A DNA stretch of 64,000 bases. Source: Ancistrus triradiatus. Its lineage: Eukaryota; Chordata; Actinopteri; Siluriformes; Loricariidae. Below, one piece after another: positions 24,635-34,700 of this stretch; the stretch's first letter is position 1; each line of letters starts with the position of its first letter. Position numbers and translations under genes: made by a program. The stretch spans positions 186,001-250,000 of the forward strand of contig JAJAGP010000769.1 in the NCBI GenBank assembly GCA_025084515.1. The letters are read 5' to 3'. Below the pieces are notes generated by a model, which did not search any database, had not been told where the DNA came from, and worked only from the letters and a program-made list of their open reading frames with translations.

Positions 24635-26687
24635 TCATTCAGTCTGTAATACAGGATAGATGATCAGTGGTGCTGAATGTCTACCGCTGCGACAAGGACA
24701 GAAGTACGGATAGAGTGTTTCAGTGAAAGACTGGCCAGTGAAAGAGTAGATATGAGATCTGTTCTCTACATCATAAAAGGAGACCAGACCCTCCTCATAA
24801 TCCACAAACACCCCGACCTTCTGGGGCACCTCTCTCAGAGACAAAAGATTTATTACTAATCATATATATAATTATCATAATCATAATCCAGAAACAGTTC
24901 TGGTTGCTCAATAAAAACTCTCCGTTCCTGTAAACAGTCTGTCTGGCCACTCCTAAATCCAACGCTGTCTAAATCAGATGAAGCTATAAAATGAAACACA
25001 AATAAAACACATGGTTTTACCCCAAAGATTACTTCAATCACAAATTAAAAAAAGTTCTTTACCTGTTTCTCTCAACTTTTCATCCTGTACTTCACCGAAT
25101 TTCTCATTCAGAGTCTGCTGAAGCTGAGACAGAGCTGTTCTCACAGTCTCCACATTCAGATGAGTATCGATCCTGATATCGGTCCAGTTCTTGGTGGATG
25201 GATTTTTGCACACCGATGGATAAATCTACAGTAGATCCGGAGAAAGGAGAAATCTCTCAGCATGGAGACTGATGTGTTGTGATGTTCTGCATTGGTTTTG
25301 AGCAGAGAGAGAAACGCTGACCTTTAGAAGGTCTAGATGATTGTTAAGTGGGTAGAATCTGCTCCAGCTCAATGTCTCTCTTCTTTAGCTCAGCAATCTC
25401 CCGCTTCAGCTCTTTAATGAGTTCTTCAGCCTGTCTCTCTGCTGCTTTTTGCTTCTCCTCCATCATCTCAAGCAGCTCAGCCTGACTCTTCTCAACGGAG
25501 CGAATCAGAGCAGTGAAGAGCTTGACGCTCTCTGCTTTGTCTTTCTCTGTGTTTTTCTAAATCAAGGAAAACTTTTCACTTTCATCAAATAACAGTGAAT
25601 TTATGTATAAAGTCACTGGTGGTCAAAGTAAGAACTAAACCTGCACTAAATGTAATGTAAATCAGGTTTCACCCACTTTGCTGAGTTCTACTGAGTGTTT
25701 GACATCTTGGATCTTCTTCACTTTGTCTGTGATAATCTGCTGAACTTCGGTCTGTATCTTCACCAGATTAGTCTTTGGACAAAAAGCAATATAGAGATTT
25801 TGTTCATTGTTAGTTTCATCCACATATTGTTGGTGTTGATGTTAATTAGTATCTCACCTTCTTCTCTCTGCTCTCCTCTTCTATAGGAACGATATCATGA
25901 TTCTTGTGATCTGCTTCAGTGCAGAACTGACATACACACATCTGATCATCTCTGCAGAACATCTCTAGAGGTTTCTCGTGCTTCCGGCATATATAGTCCT
26001 CCAAATTCGTCACAGGGTTTATTAGTTTGTGTCTCTTTAGGTTTGGAACAGTGTTATGGGGTTCTAGATGAGTCTCACAGAAAGTTACTACACAATTGAG
26101 ACAGGATTTCAGAGCTTTCTGCTTCACTCTAGTACAGACATCACAAAGAACCTCAGGTTTTTCAGCAGAACTTTTCTTCTTGAAATGATCGACAACCTCT
26201 CTCAGTGTTATATTAATCTTTAGTTCAGGTCTCTTGCGAAATTTCTCTTTACATAATGGACATTGGCAGTGTTGACTCTTTTCCCAGCATTGTGTAAGGC
26301 AGGTCTTGCAGAAGTTGTGTCCACATGGAGTGGTGACAGGATCGGTGAAGACATCCAGACAGATGGAGCACAGCAGCTGATCTTCAGGCAGGACACTGCT
26401 GGATCCTCCAGTAACTGGTTCATACATAAGCAAAAAAAATTAATTAACGGTGTCTTATGAGTATGGAGGATCATTCATGTGGACAACATATTAGTGACAT
26501 ATGGAATCTCTTACACCGAAGTCAAAATGGTCATGACCTCTGTGTGATGACATGAATATAAAAAAAATAAACAAAAGTCCCAGATACGCAGTCTTTTGTT
26601 CAAATAAGAGCAATGTAACTTACACTGATGTAGTTCATCCATACTCCATGTTCTTTTTCTTTTTTGTGGTGCTGAAGATTCTGACAT
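24635..26687 (-). pseudogene. Bloodthirsty-related TRIM pseudogene, copy F
   Basis: The 5' half looks healthy. The leader exon is 26624-26687 (MSESSAPQKRKRTWSMDELH), the RING/B-box exon 25858-26414 (CSICLDVFTDPVTTPCGH, CDVC) and the coiled-coil exon 25677-25772. The main coiled-coil exon (25322-25556) is 235 nt instead of 234. An extra base in GATTGTTAAGTGG (near 25343) shifts the frame into a stop at CCC-ACT-TAA. The 163-nt exon remains (25063-25225), but the 36-nt exon and the whole PRY half of the SPRY exon are deleted. What is left of SPRY is a degenerate stretch (DLGVARQTVYRNGE, about 24935-24970), a damaged AT-rich join near 24850, and an intact tail (FVDYEEGLVSFYDV to VLQTE) ending at 24635. 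It cannot make a full protein; a RING/B-box-only product is possible. Confidence 0.85.
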
Positions 26688-27232
26688 TTTCTTACAGCTT
26701 TTAACCCTTTCAGTAAGAAATCACATGGTTCAGGTCATATACCATACAGAATCATGTTTGCACAAAAAAATGAGCAAGTTTGATCTTTGCTGTTGCAGAA
26801 CAATTAGTGTTTTAGTGTTTATGAGACACTTTGTGTAACATATAATAATCAGGTTTTAGTAGTAGTAGTAGAGCATTTTGATATTACTCAGTACCTGTAT
26901 TAACCTGTACCTAAAGCAGAAGGCGACAAAACGTCTGAATTGTGACATATTCTTCATTAAAGTACATACCTTTAGTCTTTGTAGTGTGAGATCTTCCTGT
27001 GTTTATGTTCTGCTCACAACCTAAGACTAGTCTGTCAGTAAATTCAGCATTAATTGTAAAGAGAAAAGTTCTTGCTGGATTTTAGCTTCCTGGTTTCAAT
27101 TCACTTTCACTTTCGTTGCACCTACAGGGCAGGTTTCTCATAACGCACAACGCCCATTTGGTGAGAGTTAAAAAATAGAAGTACTGTATATGAAATACAA
27201 GACCAAATTAAAAGTTAAATGTATTATGAGTC

Positions 27233-27690
27233 ACAATCTAGAAAACGATGGCGAATCGTGAAAACAAAGAAAAAGGGTTTTTAGGACCCAATGGCAGTTA
27301 GCTTCAGATGGAATTGGTGAACCAAAAATAAAATAAAGAAAATAAAACCATGGTTCACACAAAATAATAAATAAATAAATAAACAAAAACTAACTTCAGT
27401 GGCTGAGGATCGAACCCGGAACGGACGTGTGGGTTGACGCCGTGTAAACCCAACACCCCACTAGGCCACTGAAGAAGTAACCTGAAAAATCCGGGCTGAG
27501 AGCTTACGCCGTAGGTGTATGGCACCACTATGCCGTTGGACGCTTATGGCGTAGCACCACTACGCTGACAGTGCACAGGTCAGCGCATGCGCAGAGCGAC
27601 CGCACTCGAGCAGAACGTGTGCACACGCTGAATCAGCGCAGCGATACAACAGTGAACAGGAAAGCGCTCAGCAGACAGAAGCGCTATATA
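27233..27690 (-). repeat. Terminal direct repeat, left copy
   Basis: It matches 30592-31009 from AGTCACAATCTAGAAAACGATGG to AACAGGAAAGCGCTCAG. Some internal stretches present here (for example GCACCACTATGCCGTTGGACGC) are missing from the right copy. It contains a tRNA-like segment and an (AAAT)n tract. Confidence 0.75.
27394..27474 (-). repeat. tRNA-like sequence inside the terminal repeat (left copy)
   Basis: Read on the minus strand, it starts CTTCAGTGG and ends CCACTGAAG, which can pair as an acceptor stem. It has an A-box-like TGGCCTAGTGG and a B-box-like GGTTCGATCC. The middle arm GGGTT...AACCC would have an over-long loop, so I call it a tRNA-derived relic rather than a functional tRNA. 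Confidence 0.5.
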
Positions 27691-27810
27691 TTAAGCACTA
27701 CTGACGCTGAGCAACAAACCATACAATAGGGAACTAAAACAAAACGAAACTAGGATCGCGCCGAGCAGGAAACTGAAGATCCAGAACACACGGCGGCAGA
27801 AGCGATGGCG

Positions 27811-28131
27811 ACTTGAGCCGCGGTCGCGATTTAGGAACCGCTAAAGGGGACGGAGCGAGGCGAGCTGCAAAAGAATCCTCGGGGAATTATTTAGAAACCC
27901 CAAGGCTGCACTAAGCGATGCACGATTCTCCGAACAACGGAGCATGGGAAGGGTGCGCATATGTGAAGCGATTTACGTTCCTCCGTTCTCAGGGCCTGCA
28001 AGACGCGCCGCAGCGCTAGGACAACCTGGATGGAGCATAAACGCTCAAAAATAACGAGGGACGGTGCTGGACACTACACAGCGACCCTCGGTCCTGCGAT
28101 GATAGAGAACGGGCAGTGTGAGCCCGATCGC
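27811..28131. repeat. 321-bp direct repeat, copy 1 (copy 2 at 28806-29126)
   Basis: ACTTGAGCCGCGGTCGCGATTTAGG through GTGTGAGCCCGATCGC is repeated with very few differences and exactly the same length. The two copies bracket the TRIM fragment. Confidence 0.85.
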
Positions 28132-28138
28132 TCTCCGA

Positions 28139-28802
28139 AAGTTCTTTACCTGTTTCTCTCAACTTTTCATCCTGTACTTCACCGAATTTCTCATTCAGAG
28201 TCTGCTGAAGCTGAGACAGAGCTGTTCTCACAGTCTCCACATTCAGATGAGTATCGATCCTGATATCGGTCCAGTTCTTGGTGGATGGATTTTTGCACAC
28301 CGATGGATAAAACCTACAGTAGATCTGGAGAAAGGAGAAATCTCTCAGCATGGAGACTGATGTGTTGTGATGTTCTGCATTTTGGTTTTGAGCAGAGAGA
28401 GAAACGCTGACCTTTAGAAGGTCTAGATGATTGTAAGTGGGTAGAATCTGCTCCAGCTCAATGTCTCTCTTCTTTAGCTCAGCAATCTCCCGCTTCAGCT
28501 CTTTAATGAGTTCTTCAGCCTGTCTCTCTGCTGCTTTTTGCTTCTCCTCCATCATCTCAAGCAGCTCAGCCTGACTCTTCTCAACGGAGCGAATCAGAGC
28601 AGTGAAGAGCTTGACGCTCTCTGCTTTGTCTTTCTCTGTGTTTTTCTAAATCAAGGAAAACTTCTCACTTTCATCAAATAACAGTGAATTTATGTATAAA
28701 GTCACTCGTGGTCAAAGTAAGAACTAAACCTGCACTAAATGTAATGTAAATCAGGTTTCACCCACTTTGCTGAGTTCTACTGAGTGTTTGACATCTTGGA
28801 TC
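28139..28802 (-). pseudogene. Detached TRIM fragment (coiled-coil exons 3 to 5)
   Basis: This block is nearly identical to 25054-25714 of the TRIM pseudogene. It includes the end of exon 3, the whole 234-nt coiled-coil exon (28437-28670) and the 163-nt exon. The coiled-coil exon here is in frame (CCC-ACT-TAC), without the extra base of the pseudogene. The following exon start has an extra A (GGATAAAACCTACAG), which would break the frame. No RING, B-box or SPRY exon accompanies it, so it is a gene scrap inside mobile DNA. A minus-strand open frame from 28555 reads from the coiled coil through the intron and is not a genuine gene. Confidence 0.85.
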
Positions 28803-28805
28803 TCA

Positions 28806-29126
28806 ACTTGAGCTGCGGTCGCGATTTAGGAACCGCTAAAGGGGACGGAGCGAGGCGAGCTGCAAAAGAATCCTCGGGGAATTATTTAGAAACCCCAAGG
28901 CTGCACTAAGCGATGCACGATTCTCCGAACAACGGAGCATGGGAAGGGTGCGCATATGTGAAGCGATTCACGTTCCTCCGTTCTCAGGGCCTGCAAGACG
29001 CGCCGCAGCGCTAGGACAACCTGGATGGAGCATAAACGCTCAAAAATAACGAGGGACGGTGCTGGACACAACACAGCGACCCTCGGTCCTGCGATGATAG
29101 AGAATGGGCAGTGTGAGCCCGATCGC
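28806..29126. repeat. 321-bp direct repeat, copy 2
   Basis: Same sequence and length as 27811-28131, in the same orientation, on the other side of the TRIM fragment. Bases 29127-29690 carry no recognised feature. Confidence 0.85.
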
Positions 29127-29694
29127 CGACAGGAGGAAGCAACCAAAACTACGCCACCGCAAGGCGAGGGGGGGGGTGTGACATGGATAAGCTGCCCGAG
29201 GACCGGTCACCAGGGGAATCTGACCCTGCTCTGATCAACTAAATCCCTACCTTACCTCCCTACCTACCTTAGCTCTACAAAGCTGGCTCTCTTCAAAGAG
29301 CAAGCTTTGACTAGTCTCCCTGCCTACCTGCGGTCACCGATCACGGGAGGTAAGCAACGCGGTGTTTATACTTTCAATCGTGGTAATGCAAGAGCATGTG
29401 AGACGTATAATTAGCTACGGCAACAAAGACAGCAGTCTACCGCATGTATTCGCGTGAGCATAAAGTGATGGTAAGACACCGACTGGACTCAGGAGTCTTC
29501 ATAAATACCTGAGCCAGCAGGTGTTGAGAATTTGGCAATTAATGCCACGTTAACCTGCATTTTTGAGCCACAAAACGCCATAAGAGCGTACGGACAGTTA
29601 TTGGAGTCGATGGTGCCCTCTATCGTCCACCAGGACGAAGGGCAGCTCGACCCCTTACAGTAACAGTGTCATTACAGTAACAGGCACCAATGGC

Positions 29695-30435
29695 TCAGGG
29701 GAGCCGGTGGAGCTCAGGCATGGAGCTTGGCTGCTCGGATGCGGAACTTACGGGCACGGCGAGCTCAGATATGGAGCTAGGCGGCGCTAAGAGCTCAGGC
29801 ATGGAGCTTGGCTGCTCAGATGCGGAGCTTACTGGCGCAGCGAGCTCTGGAGCGGAGCTTAGTTGCTCAGGTTTGAAGCTAGGCGGCGCTAAATGCCCAA
29901 GTACGGGGCCAGCGGGCGCGGCGAGCTCTGGAACGGAGCTTAGTTGCTCAAATACAGGGCTAGGTGGCCGAGACAGAGGTGTGGGAGCGACAGAAAAAGC
30001 AGCCTTCCTACTAGTACGCTCTATTAGGCAGGACTCAACCCGTGTGGCCAGATCAAACAGGTCAGACAGGGAAGAAGGATCCGGAAAAAAGAACAAGCCA
30101 TCCCTAACCTCATTGCTGAGGCCATACTTAAATATGTCCCTGAGCATCTTGTCGCAAAAACCACTCTCCAGTGCCAACCAGTGGAATTACTCCACATAAG
30201 CCACAACCCTCCTGGAGCCCTGAGAGATCTCAAAAATACTGGGCATATGCATAGAGCGTGCCCGAGTACAGGCCTGATGGTCCCTTAAACCGGGAGGGTT
30301 GGGAGATGGGAGAGAGTCTATGGAGGACTCCAGATAGACTGCTGGGGCCAGAAGCCCCAAATTGGACCGGAGAGGGCCACTACGCCTACTGCTCCGGGGT
30401 CTGGGCAGCTCAATGGGGTTAGAGTGCCAAACCAA
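29695..30435 (-). pseudogene. Degenerate LTR-retrotransposon gag remnant
   Basis: Two overlapping minus-strand frames carry gag-like features. One (from about 30435) reads MVWHSNPIELPRPRS. The other reads CDKMLRDIFKYGLSNEVRD and PSSLSDLFDLATRVESCL, which resembles the C-terminal capsid-like part of Ty3-type Gag. It is followed by a proline/serine-rich tail with repeats of SSASEQPSSMPEL. A frameshift separates the two parts, and there is no protease, reverse transcriptase or integrase nearby. The matching plus-strand frame (MAQGSRWSSGMELG) is the shadow of the repeated tail. Confidence 0.5.
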
Positions 30436-30591
30436 ATCCCTAACTTGGCCAGAGTTAAGGATTGGACCACCAAGAGCTAACCGGGAACCCCACCCGCGAT
30501 TGCTGTGGCCGCTTCTGGGCGGTAGGGACCTCCTTAAAGGAAGTCCCTGGAGCTAACGCTGGGTCCTGGTTTGGTCTTATCATTCTGTTAC

Positions 30592-31009
30592 AAGTCACAA
30601 TCTAGAAAACGATGGTGAATCGTGAAAACAAAGAAAAAGGGTTTTTAGGACCCACTAGCAGTTAGCTCCAGATGGAATTGGTGAACCAAAAATAAAATAT
30701 AGAAAATAAAACAATGGTTCACACAAAATAATAAATAAATAAATAAACAAAAACTAACTTCAGTGGCTGAGGATCGAACCCGGAACGGACCTGTGGGTTG
30801 ACGCCATGTAAACCCAACACCCACTCAGCCACTGAAGAAATAACCAGAAAAATCCGGGTTGAGAGCTTACATTGTACGGTGCCCCTATGCCACCACTACG
30901 CTGACAGTGCACAAGTCAGCGCATGCGCAGAGCGACCGCACTCGAGCGGAACATGTGCACACGCTGAATCAGCGCAGCGATACAACAGCAAACAGGAAAG
31001 CGCTCAGGC
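30592..31009 (-). repeat. Terminal direct repeat, right copy
   Basis: It starts after TTCTGTTACA with AGTCACAATCTAGAAAACGATGG and ends at GGAAAGCGCTCAG, where host flank resumes. It is shorter than the left copy by internal deletions. Read on the minus strand, the repeat would end in TGTAACA, consistent with an LTR terminus. Confidence 0.7.
30758..30837 (-). repeat. tRNA-like sequence inside the terminal repeat (right copy)
   Basis: Minus-strand CTTCAGTGGCTGAGTGGG has a better A-box match (TGGCTGAGTGG) than the left copy. GGTTCGATCC and the closing CCACTGAAG are kept. Confidence 0.5.
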
Positions 31010-31084
31010 ACCCTGGCCAAGTCACATATTTTATTGATTGTATAGCTAGGCTATGTGAATCTATGCATTAAACAATTATGGATA

Positions 31085-31396
31085 CTTCTGCACATTTTAT
31101 TGAACCGTAAACATTCATTGAAGATCTGAGACCTTGCAAAAAACAATAGTTGTGCTATACCTTGTGGTCGAACCACTCCTGGGGAGGATAACAATGATCT
31201 TGAACTTCCTCCATTTGTACACAATCTGTCTGACTATGGATTGGTGCAGTCCAATCTCTTTAGAGATGGAAATGTACCCATTTCCAGCCTGATGAGCATC
31301 AGCAACTTTTTCTGAGGTCCTCAGAAAAATCTCCTTTGTTTGTGCCATGATAAACTTCCACAAACGTGTGTTGTGAAGAGCGGACTTTCATAGATC
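31085..31396 (-). mobile_element. Tc1-like transposon remnant (HTH part only)
   Basis: Minus-strand codons give MAQTKEIFLRTSEKVADAHQ and HQSIVRQIVYKWRKFK, the Tc1 HTH region with small indels. The sequence parallels 5866-6160. It is cut on the right by an LTR starting at 31398. Its left part (TACTTCTGCACATTTTATTGAACCG) also occurs at 39610, so this insertion predates the duplication. Confidence 0.75.
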
Positions 31397-31397
31397 C

Positions 31398-31617
31398 TGT
31401 CACGCCCACCGGCCGCACCTGCTAAGCATGCGCACCTGTTGCTCATTTCCCTTGTCATCCCCGCACTACAAATACCCGCACACAGCTCACTCCGGCGTGT
31501 TTCCACGATGTACCTACCCTGTCTCAACGGTCTGTCTGTTTCGTGTCTCAATAAACCACCCCTTTACTTTTACACCTGCGTTCGTCTCCTGCCTCCCTTC
31601 CGGCTCACGCCGTTACA
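31398..31617 (+). mobile_element. LTR of a Ty3/gypsy-like element (220 bp)
   Basis: It begins TGTCACGCCCACC and ends CGCCGTTACA, the TG...CA form of an LTR. It contains a TATA-like CTACAAATACCC and an AATAAA before the 3' end. A start codon followed by a gag-like frame lies 18 bases downstream. I see no second LTR in the window. Confidence 0.7.
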
Positions 31618-31635
31618 GAATAATCCGCCGTAAAA

Positions 31636-31866
31636 ATGGAGACGGCAGGTACCCCCGATTTTTCGTTTCTCCTGGGCCGTTTCAACGGCGATCCAGCCCA
31701 CTATCGACCTTTTGTTGACAATTTCATTCGTTTTTTCAGCGTAGTTCCGTTTGAAACCGAGTATGCCAGGGTATCATTGGTGGTTCTTCACCTGACCGGT
31801 GAAGCCCTTACCTGGGCAACTCAGTTGTGGCCGATGCTCCAGGCCGGAACCGTGGGCAGCTCTTAG
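31636..31866 (+). pseudogene. Ty3/gypsy-like gag N-terminus, truncated
   Basis: ATG at 31636 opens 76 codons with the recognisable Gag core FNGDPAHYRPFVDNF and VVLHLTGEALTWATQLW, ending at a TAG. After that, frames are broken and the sequence becomes proline/serine-rich (31867-32567), with short imperfect repeats of CGTGCCC..CTCCTGCACC around 32098-32290. No pol genes follow. Confidence 0.7.
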
Positions 31867-32567
31867 AGATGCTGGAGTTCTCTCTTTTCGCTGCCCACCG
31901 GGCGCCCCAGCAGTAAGTTCTCGAGTTTTTGAACCTGTTCGCCCTGTCCGACCTGCCCTGGTTTGGTCAAGTGCTGGATCCCCAGCTTGCCACCAGCCGG
32001 GCCGGTTTGATCAAGCGTCGGCAAGCATTGGAACATCCCATACTTCGGCTTTTGGCCAATCTAGTTCTAGATCAGAACCTCTAGTTCTAGATAGTCGTGT
32101 CGTGCCCGCTCCTGCACCCACGGACGTTCGTGCCCGCTCCTGCACCACGGACATTTGTGCCTACCCTGCACCACGGGCCTTTCCGACACAGACAGGTCAC
32201 GTCACCCCCCGGTCGTGCCCACTCCTGCACCGCGGACCTTCCCGACACAGACAGTCACGTCACTCCCGCTCGTGCCCACTCCCGCCGTCCTCGGACGTTT
32301 GTACCAGTGTCTGTGTCCAGGTCATCAGTAGTGCCAGTAACTGCAGCCAAGGCGTCAGCAGTTCTGGTGGCTGCCTCCAGGACGCCTGCACTCCCAGTGG
32401 CTGCATCCAGGTCGACAGAAAGCCTTTCCAAAGGCCGCATCCTCAACAGAGATCCGTCCAGAAAACGTGTCCTCCACGGAAAAAACCGTTTCTGAGACTG
32501 TCTCCTCCGGGGGGATCTCCAGCATCCCGTCCACGGCTCTGCTCTCCAGCATCCCGTCCACGGCTCT

Positions 32568-34360
32568 GTGCTCTCCAGCATCCCGTCGTCGACTCTGCTG
32601 TCAAGCATCACGTCGTCGACCCTGCTGTCAAGCATCACGTCGTCGACCCTGCTGTCAAGCATCACGTCGTCGACCCCTGCTGTCAAGCATCACGTCGTCG
32701 ACCCTGCTGTCAAGCATCACGTCGTCGACCCTGCTGTCAAGCATCACGTCGTCGACCCTGCTGTCAAGCATCACGTCGTCGACCCTGCTGTCAAGCATCA
32801 AGTCGTCGACCCTGCTCTCAAGCATCACGTCGTCGACCCTGCTCTCAAGCATCACGTCGTCGACCCTGCTCTCAAGCATCACGTCGTCGACCCTGCTCTC
32901 AAGCATCACGTCGTCGACCCAGCTCTCAAGCATCACATCGTCGACCCTGCTCTCAAGCAAACCCGTCGTCGACCCTGCTCTGAAGCATCACGTCGTCGAC
33001 CCTGCTCTCAAGCATCCCGTCGTCGACCCTGCTCTCAAGCATCCCGTCGTCGACCCTGCTCTCAAGCATCACGTCGTCGTCGACTCTGCTCTCAAGCATC
33101 CCGTCGTCGACCCTGCTCTCAAGCATCACGTCGTCGTCGACTCTGCTCTCAAGCATCACGTCGTCGTCGGACTCTGCTCTCAAGCATCACGTCGTCCCAC
33201 GACTCCGCTCTCAAGCATCACGTCGTCCACGACTCCGCTCTCAAGCATCACGTCGTCCACGACTCTGCTCTCAAGCATCACGTCGTCCACGACTCCTGCT
33301 CTCAAGCATCACGTCGTCCACGACTCCGCTCTCAAGCATCACGTCGTCCACGACTCCGCTCGGCGGCATCACGTCGTCCACGACTCCGCTCGGCGGCCTC
33401 ACGTCGTCCACGAATCCGCTCGGCGGCCTCACGTCGTCCACGACTCCGCTCGGCGGCATCACGTCGTCCACGACTCCGCTCTCAAGCATCACGTCGTCCA
33501 CGACTCCGCTCTCAAGCATCACGTCGTCCACGACTCTGCTCTCAAGCATCACGTTGTCCACGACTCTGCTCTCAAGCATCACATCGTCCACGACTCTGCT
33601 CTCAAGCATTCACGTCGTCCACGACTCCGCTCTCAAGCATCATGTCGTCCACGACTCCGCTCTCAGGCATCACGTCGTCCACGACTCCGCTCGGCGGCCT
33701 CACGTCGTCCACGACTCCGCTCGGCGGCCTCACGTCGTCCACGACTCCGCTCGGCGGCCTCACGTCGTCCACGACTCCGCTCGGCGGCCTCACGTCGTCC
33801 ACGACTCCGCTCGGCGGCCTCACGTCGTCCACGACTCCGCTCGGCAGCTTCACGTCGTCCACAACTCCGCTCGGCAGCCTCACGTCGTTCACGACTCCGC
33901 TCGGCAGCCACACGTCGTCGACTCCGCCCTGCCGCCTCACCTCGTCGACTCCGCTCTCCAGCAACCTCCAGTCGTCGTCTCTGCTGTCAAGCATCGTCGC
34001 CTCGTCTCTGCTGTCAAGCATCGTCGCCTCGTCTCTGCTGTCAAGCATCGTCGCCTCGTCTCTGCTGTCAAGCATCATCGCCTCGTCGACTCTGCTGTCA
34101 AGCATCGTCGCCTCGTCGACTCTGCTGTCAAGCATCGTCGCCTCGTCGACTCTGCTCTCAAGCATCGCCTCGTCGACTCTGCTCTCAAGCATCGCCTCGT
34201 CGACTCTGCTCTCAAGCATCGCCTCGTCGACTCCGCTCTGCTGCCTCCAGCCGTCGGCTCCGCTCGTCTGCCTCCAGTCGTCCCCTCTGCTCTCAAGCAT
34301 CGCCTCGTCGACTCTGCTCTCAAGCGTCGCCTCGTCCCCTCTGCTCTCAAGCGCTTTTTT
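32568..34360. repeat. 1.8-kb minisatellite with 27- and 30-nt units, stop-free in several frames
   Basis: The left part repeats CTGTCAAGCATCACGTCGTC plus GACC (27 nt). The middle repeats a 30-nt form with CCACGACTC and either CTCTCAAGCATC or CTCGGCGGCCTC. The right part returns to 27-nt forms with CATCGTCGCCTCGTC. Since units are multiples of three and lack stops, long frames exist on both strands (for example HHVVDPALK or SITSSTLLS on plus and MLESRVDDV on minus). These are most simply by-products of the repeat. It sits directly after the truncated gag and its proline-rich tail. Confidence 0.9.
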
Positions 34361-34402
34361 TTTATATTTCGGCTTAATAGAGGCCAATCTGTCATTCTTA
34401 CA

Positions 34403-34700
34403 GGTTTCCACTTAGTCCCTGTTATCATCTTGATCTTTGAACATAAAATGCATTGTAAGACGTGTTTTACTGATTATGGAACAATCAGCATTATGACTAT
34501 TTTAAATGCATAGCAGAAGTAAGCAAATTTTGACCCTGCCTTATGTCTTCCTTCTGGACAGAGGAAAGAAAGAACACCATGTATCTGTTTTGTCTTCTTT
34601 GTCATTTGAAGAATATGTAGGAATTAAGCCTTATAAACATCAGCAGTATTATTATGTGTCCTTGGTTAGTTAGTTCAGCTGTAACACACAAAGCAGCTGC
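34403..34700 (-). repeat. Orphan 5' flank of a lost copy-5-like TRIM gene
   Basis: It aligns in order and orientation with 23400-23700. Minisatellite and gag sequence lies where the TRIM body should be. Bases 34700-35779 are AT-rich with no gene recognised, apart from weak similarity to the region 3' of the TRIM pseudogene at its right end (CTGAGGTGAAAA.TCATTCAGTCT). Confidence 0.7.

Larger units (their letters stand above)
27227..31009 (-). mobile_element. Composite LTR-type element with long direct repeats, gag remnant and captured TRIM exons
   Basis: The boundaries come from comparing the 5' flanks of TRIM copies F and G. The flanks match up to about 27226, are interrupted, and resume at CAGGCACCCTGG (about 31007), which equals 39524 in the uninterrupted flank. 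The insert is about 3.8 kb, with direct repeats at its two ends (27233-27690 and 30592-31009) that begin AGTCACAATCTAGAAAACGATGG. Inside are a 321-bp repeat present twice, a TRIM exon fragment between those copies, and a minus-strand gag-like remnant. Its terminal repeats resemble LTRs in position, but no pol region is present, so it is defective. Confidence 0.6.

Noticed and set aside
27394..27474. Functional tRNA gene
   Set aside because: Box motifs and acceptor pairing are present, but the anticodon arm has an over-long loop, and it is inside a repeated mobile element.
29690..30199. Plus-strand 169-codon repetitive frame (SSGMELGCSDAEL)
   Set aside because: Reverse shadow of the proline/serine-rich gag tail on the minus strand.
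32568..34360. Regular ~27-30 nt repeats suggestive of a CRISPR array
   Set aside because: The repeats are contiguous with no unique spacers, and the context is a vertebrate genome.
32467..34377. Open frame of more than 600 codons as a protein-coding gene
   Set aside because: Other frames and the opposite strand are equally open because the repeat unit has no stops; there is no domain, start context or splice support.
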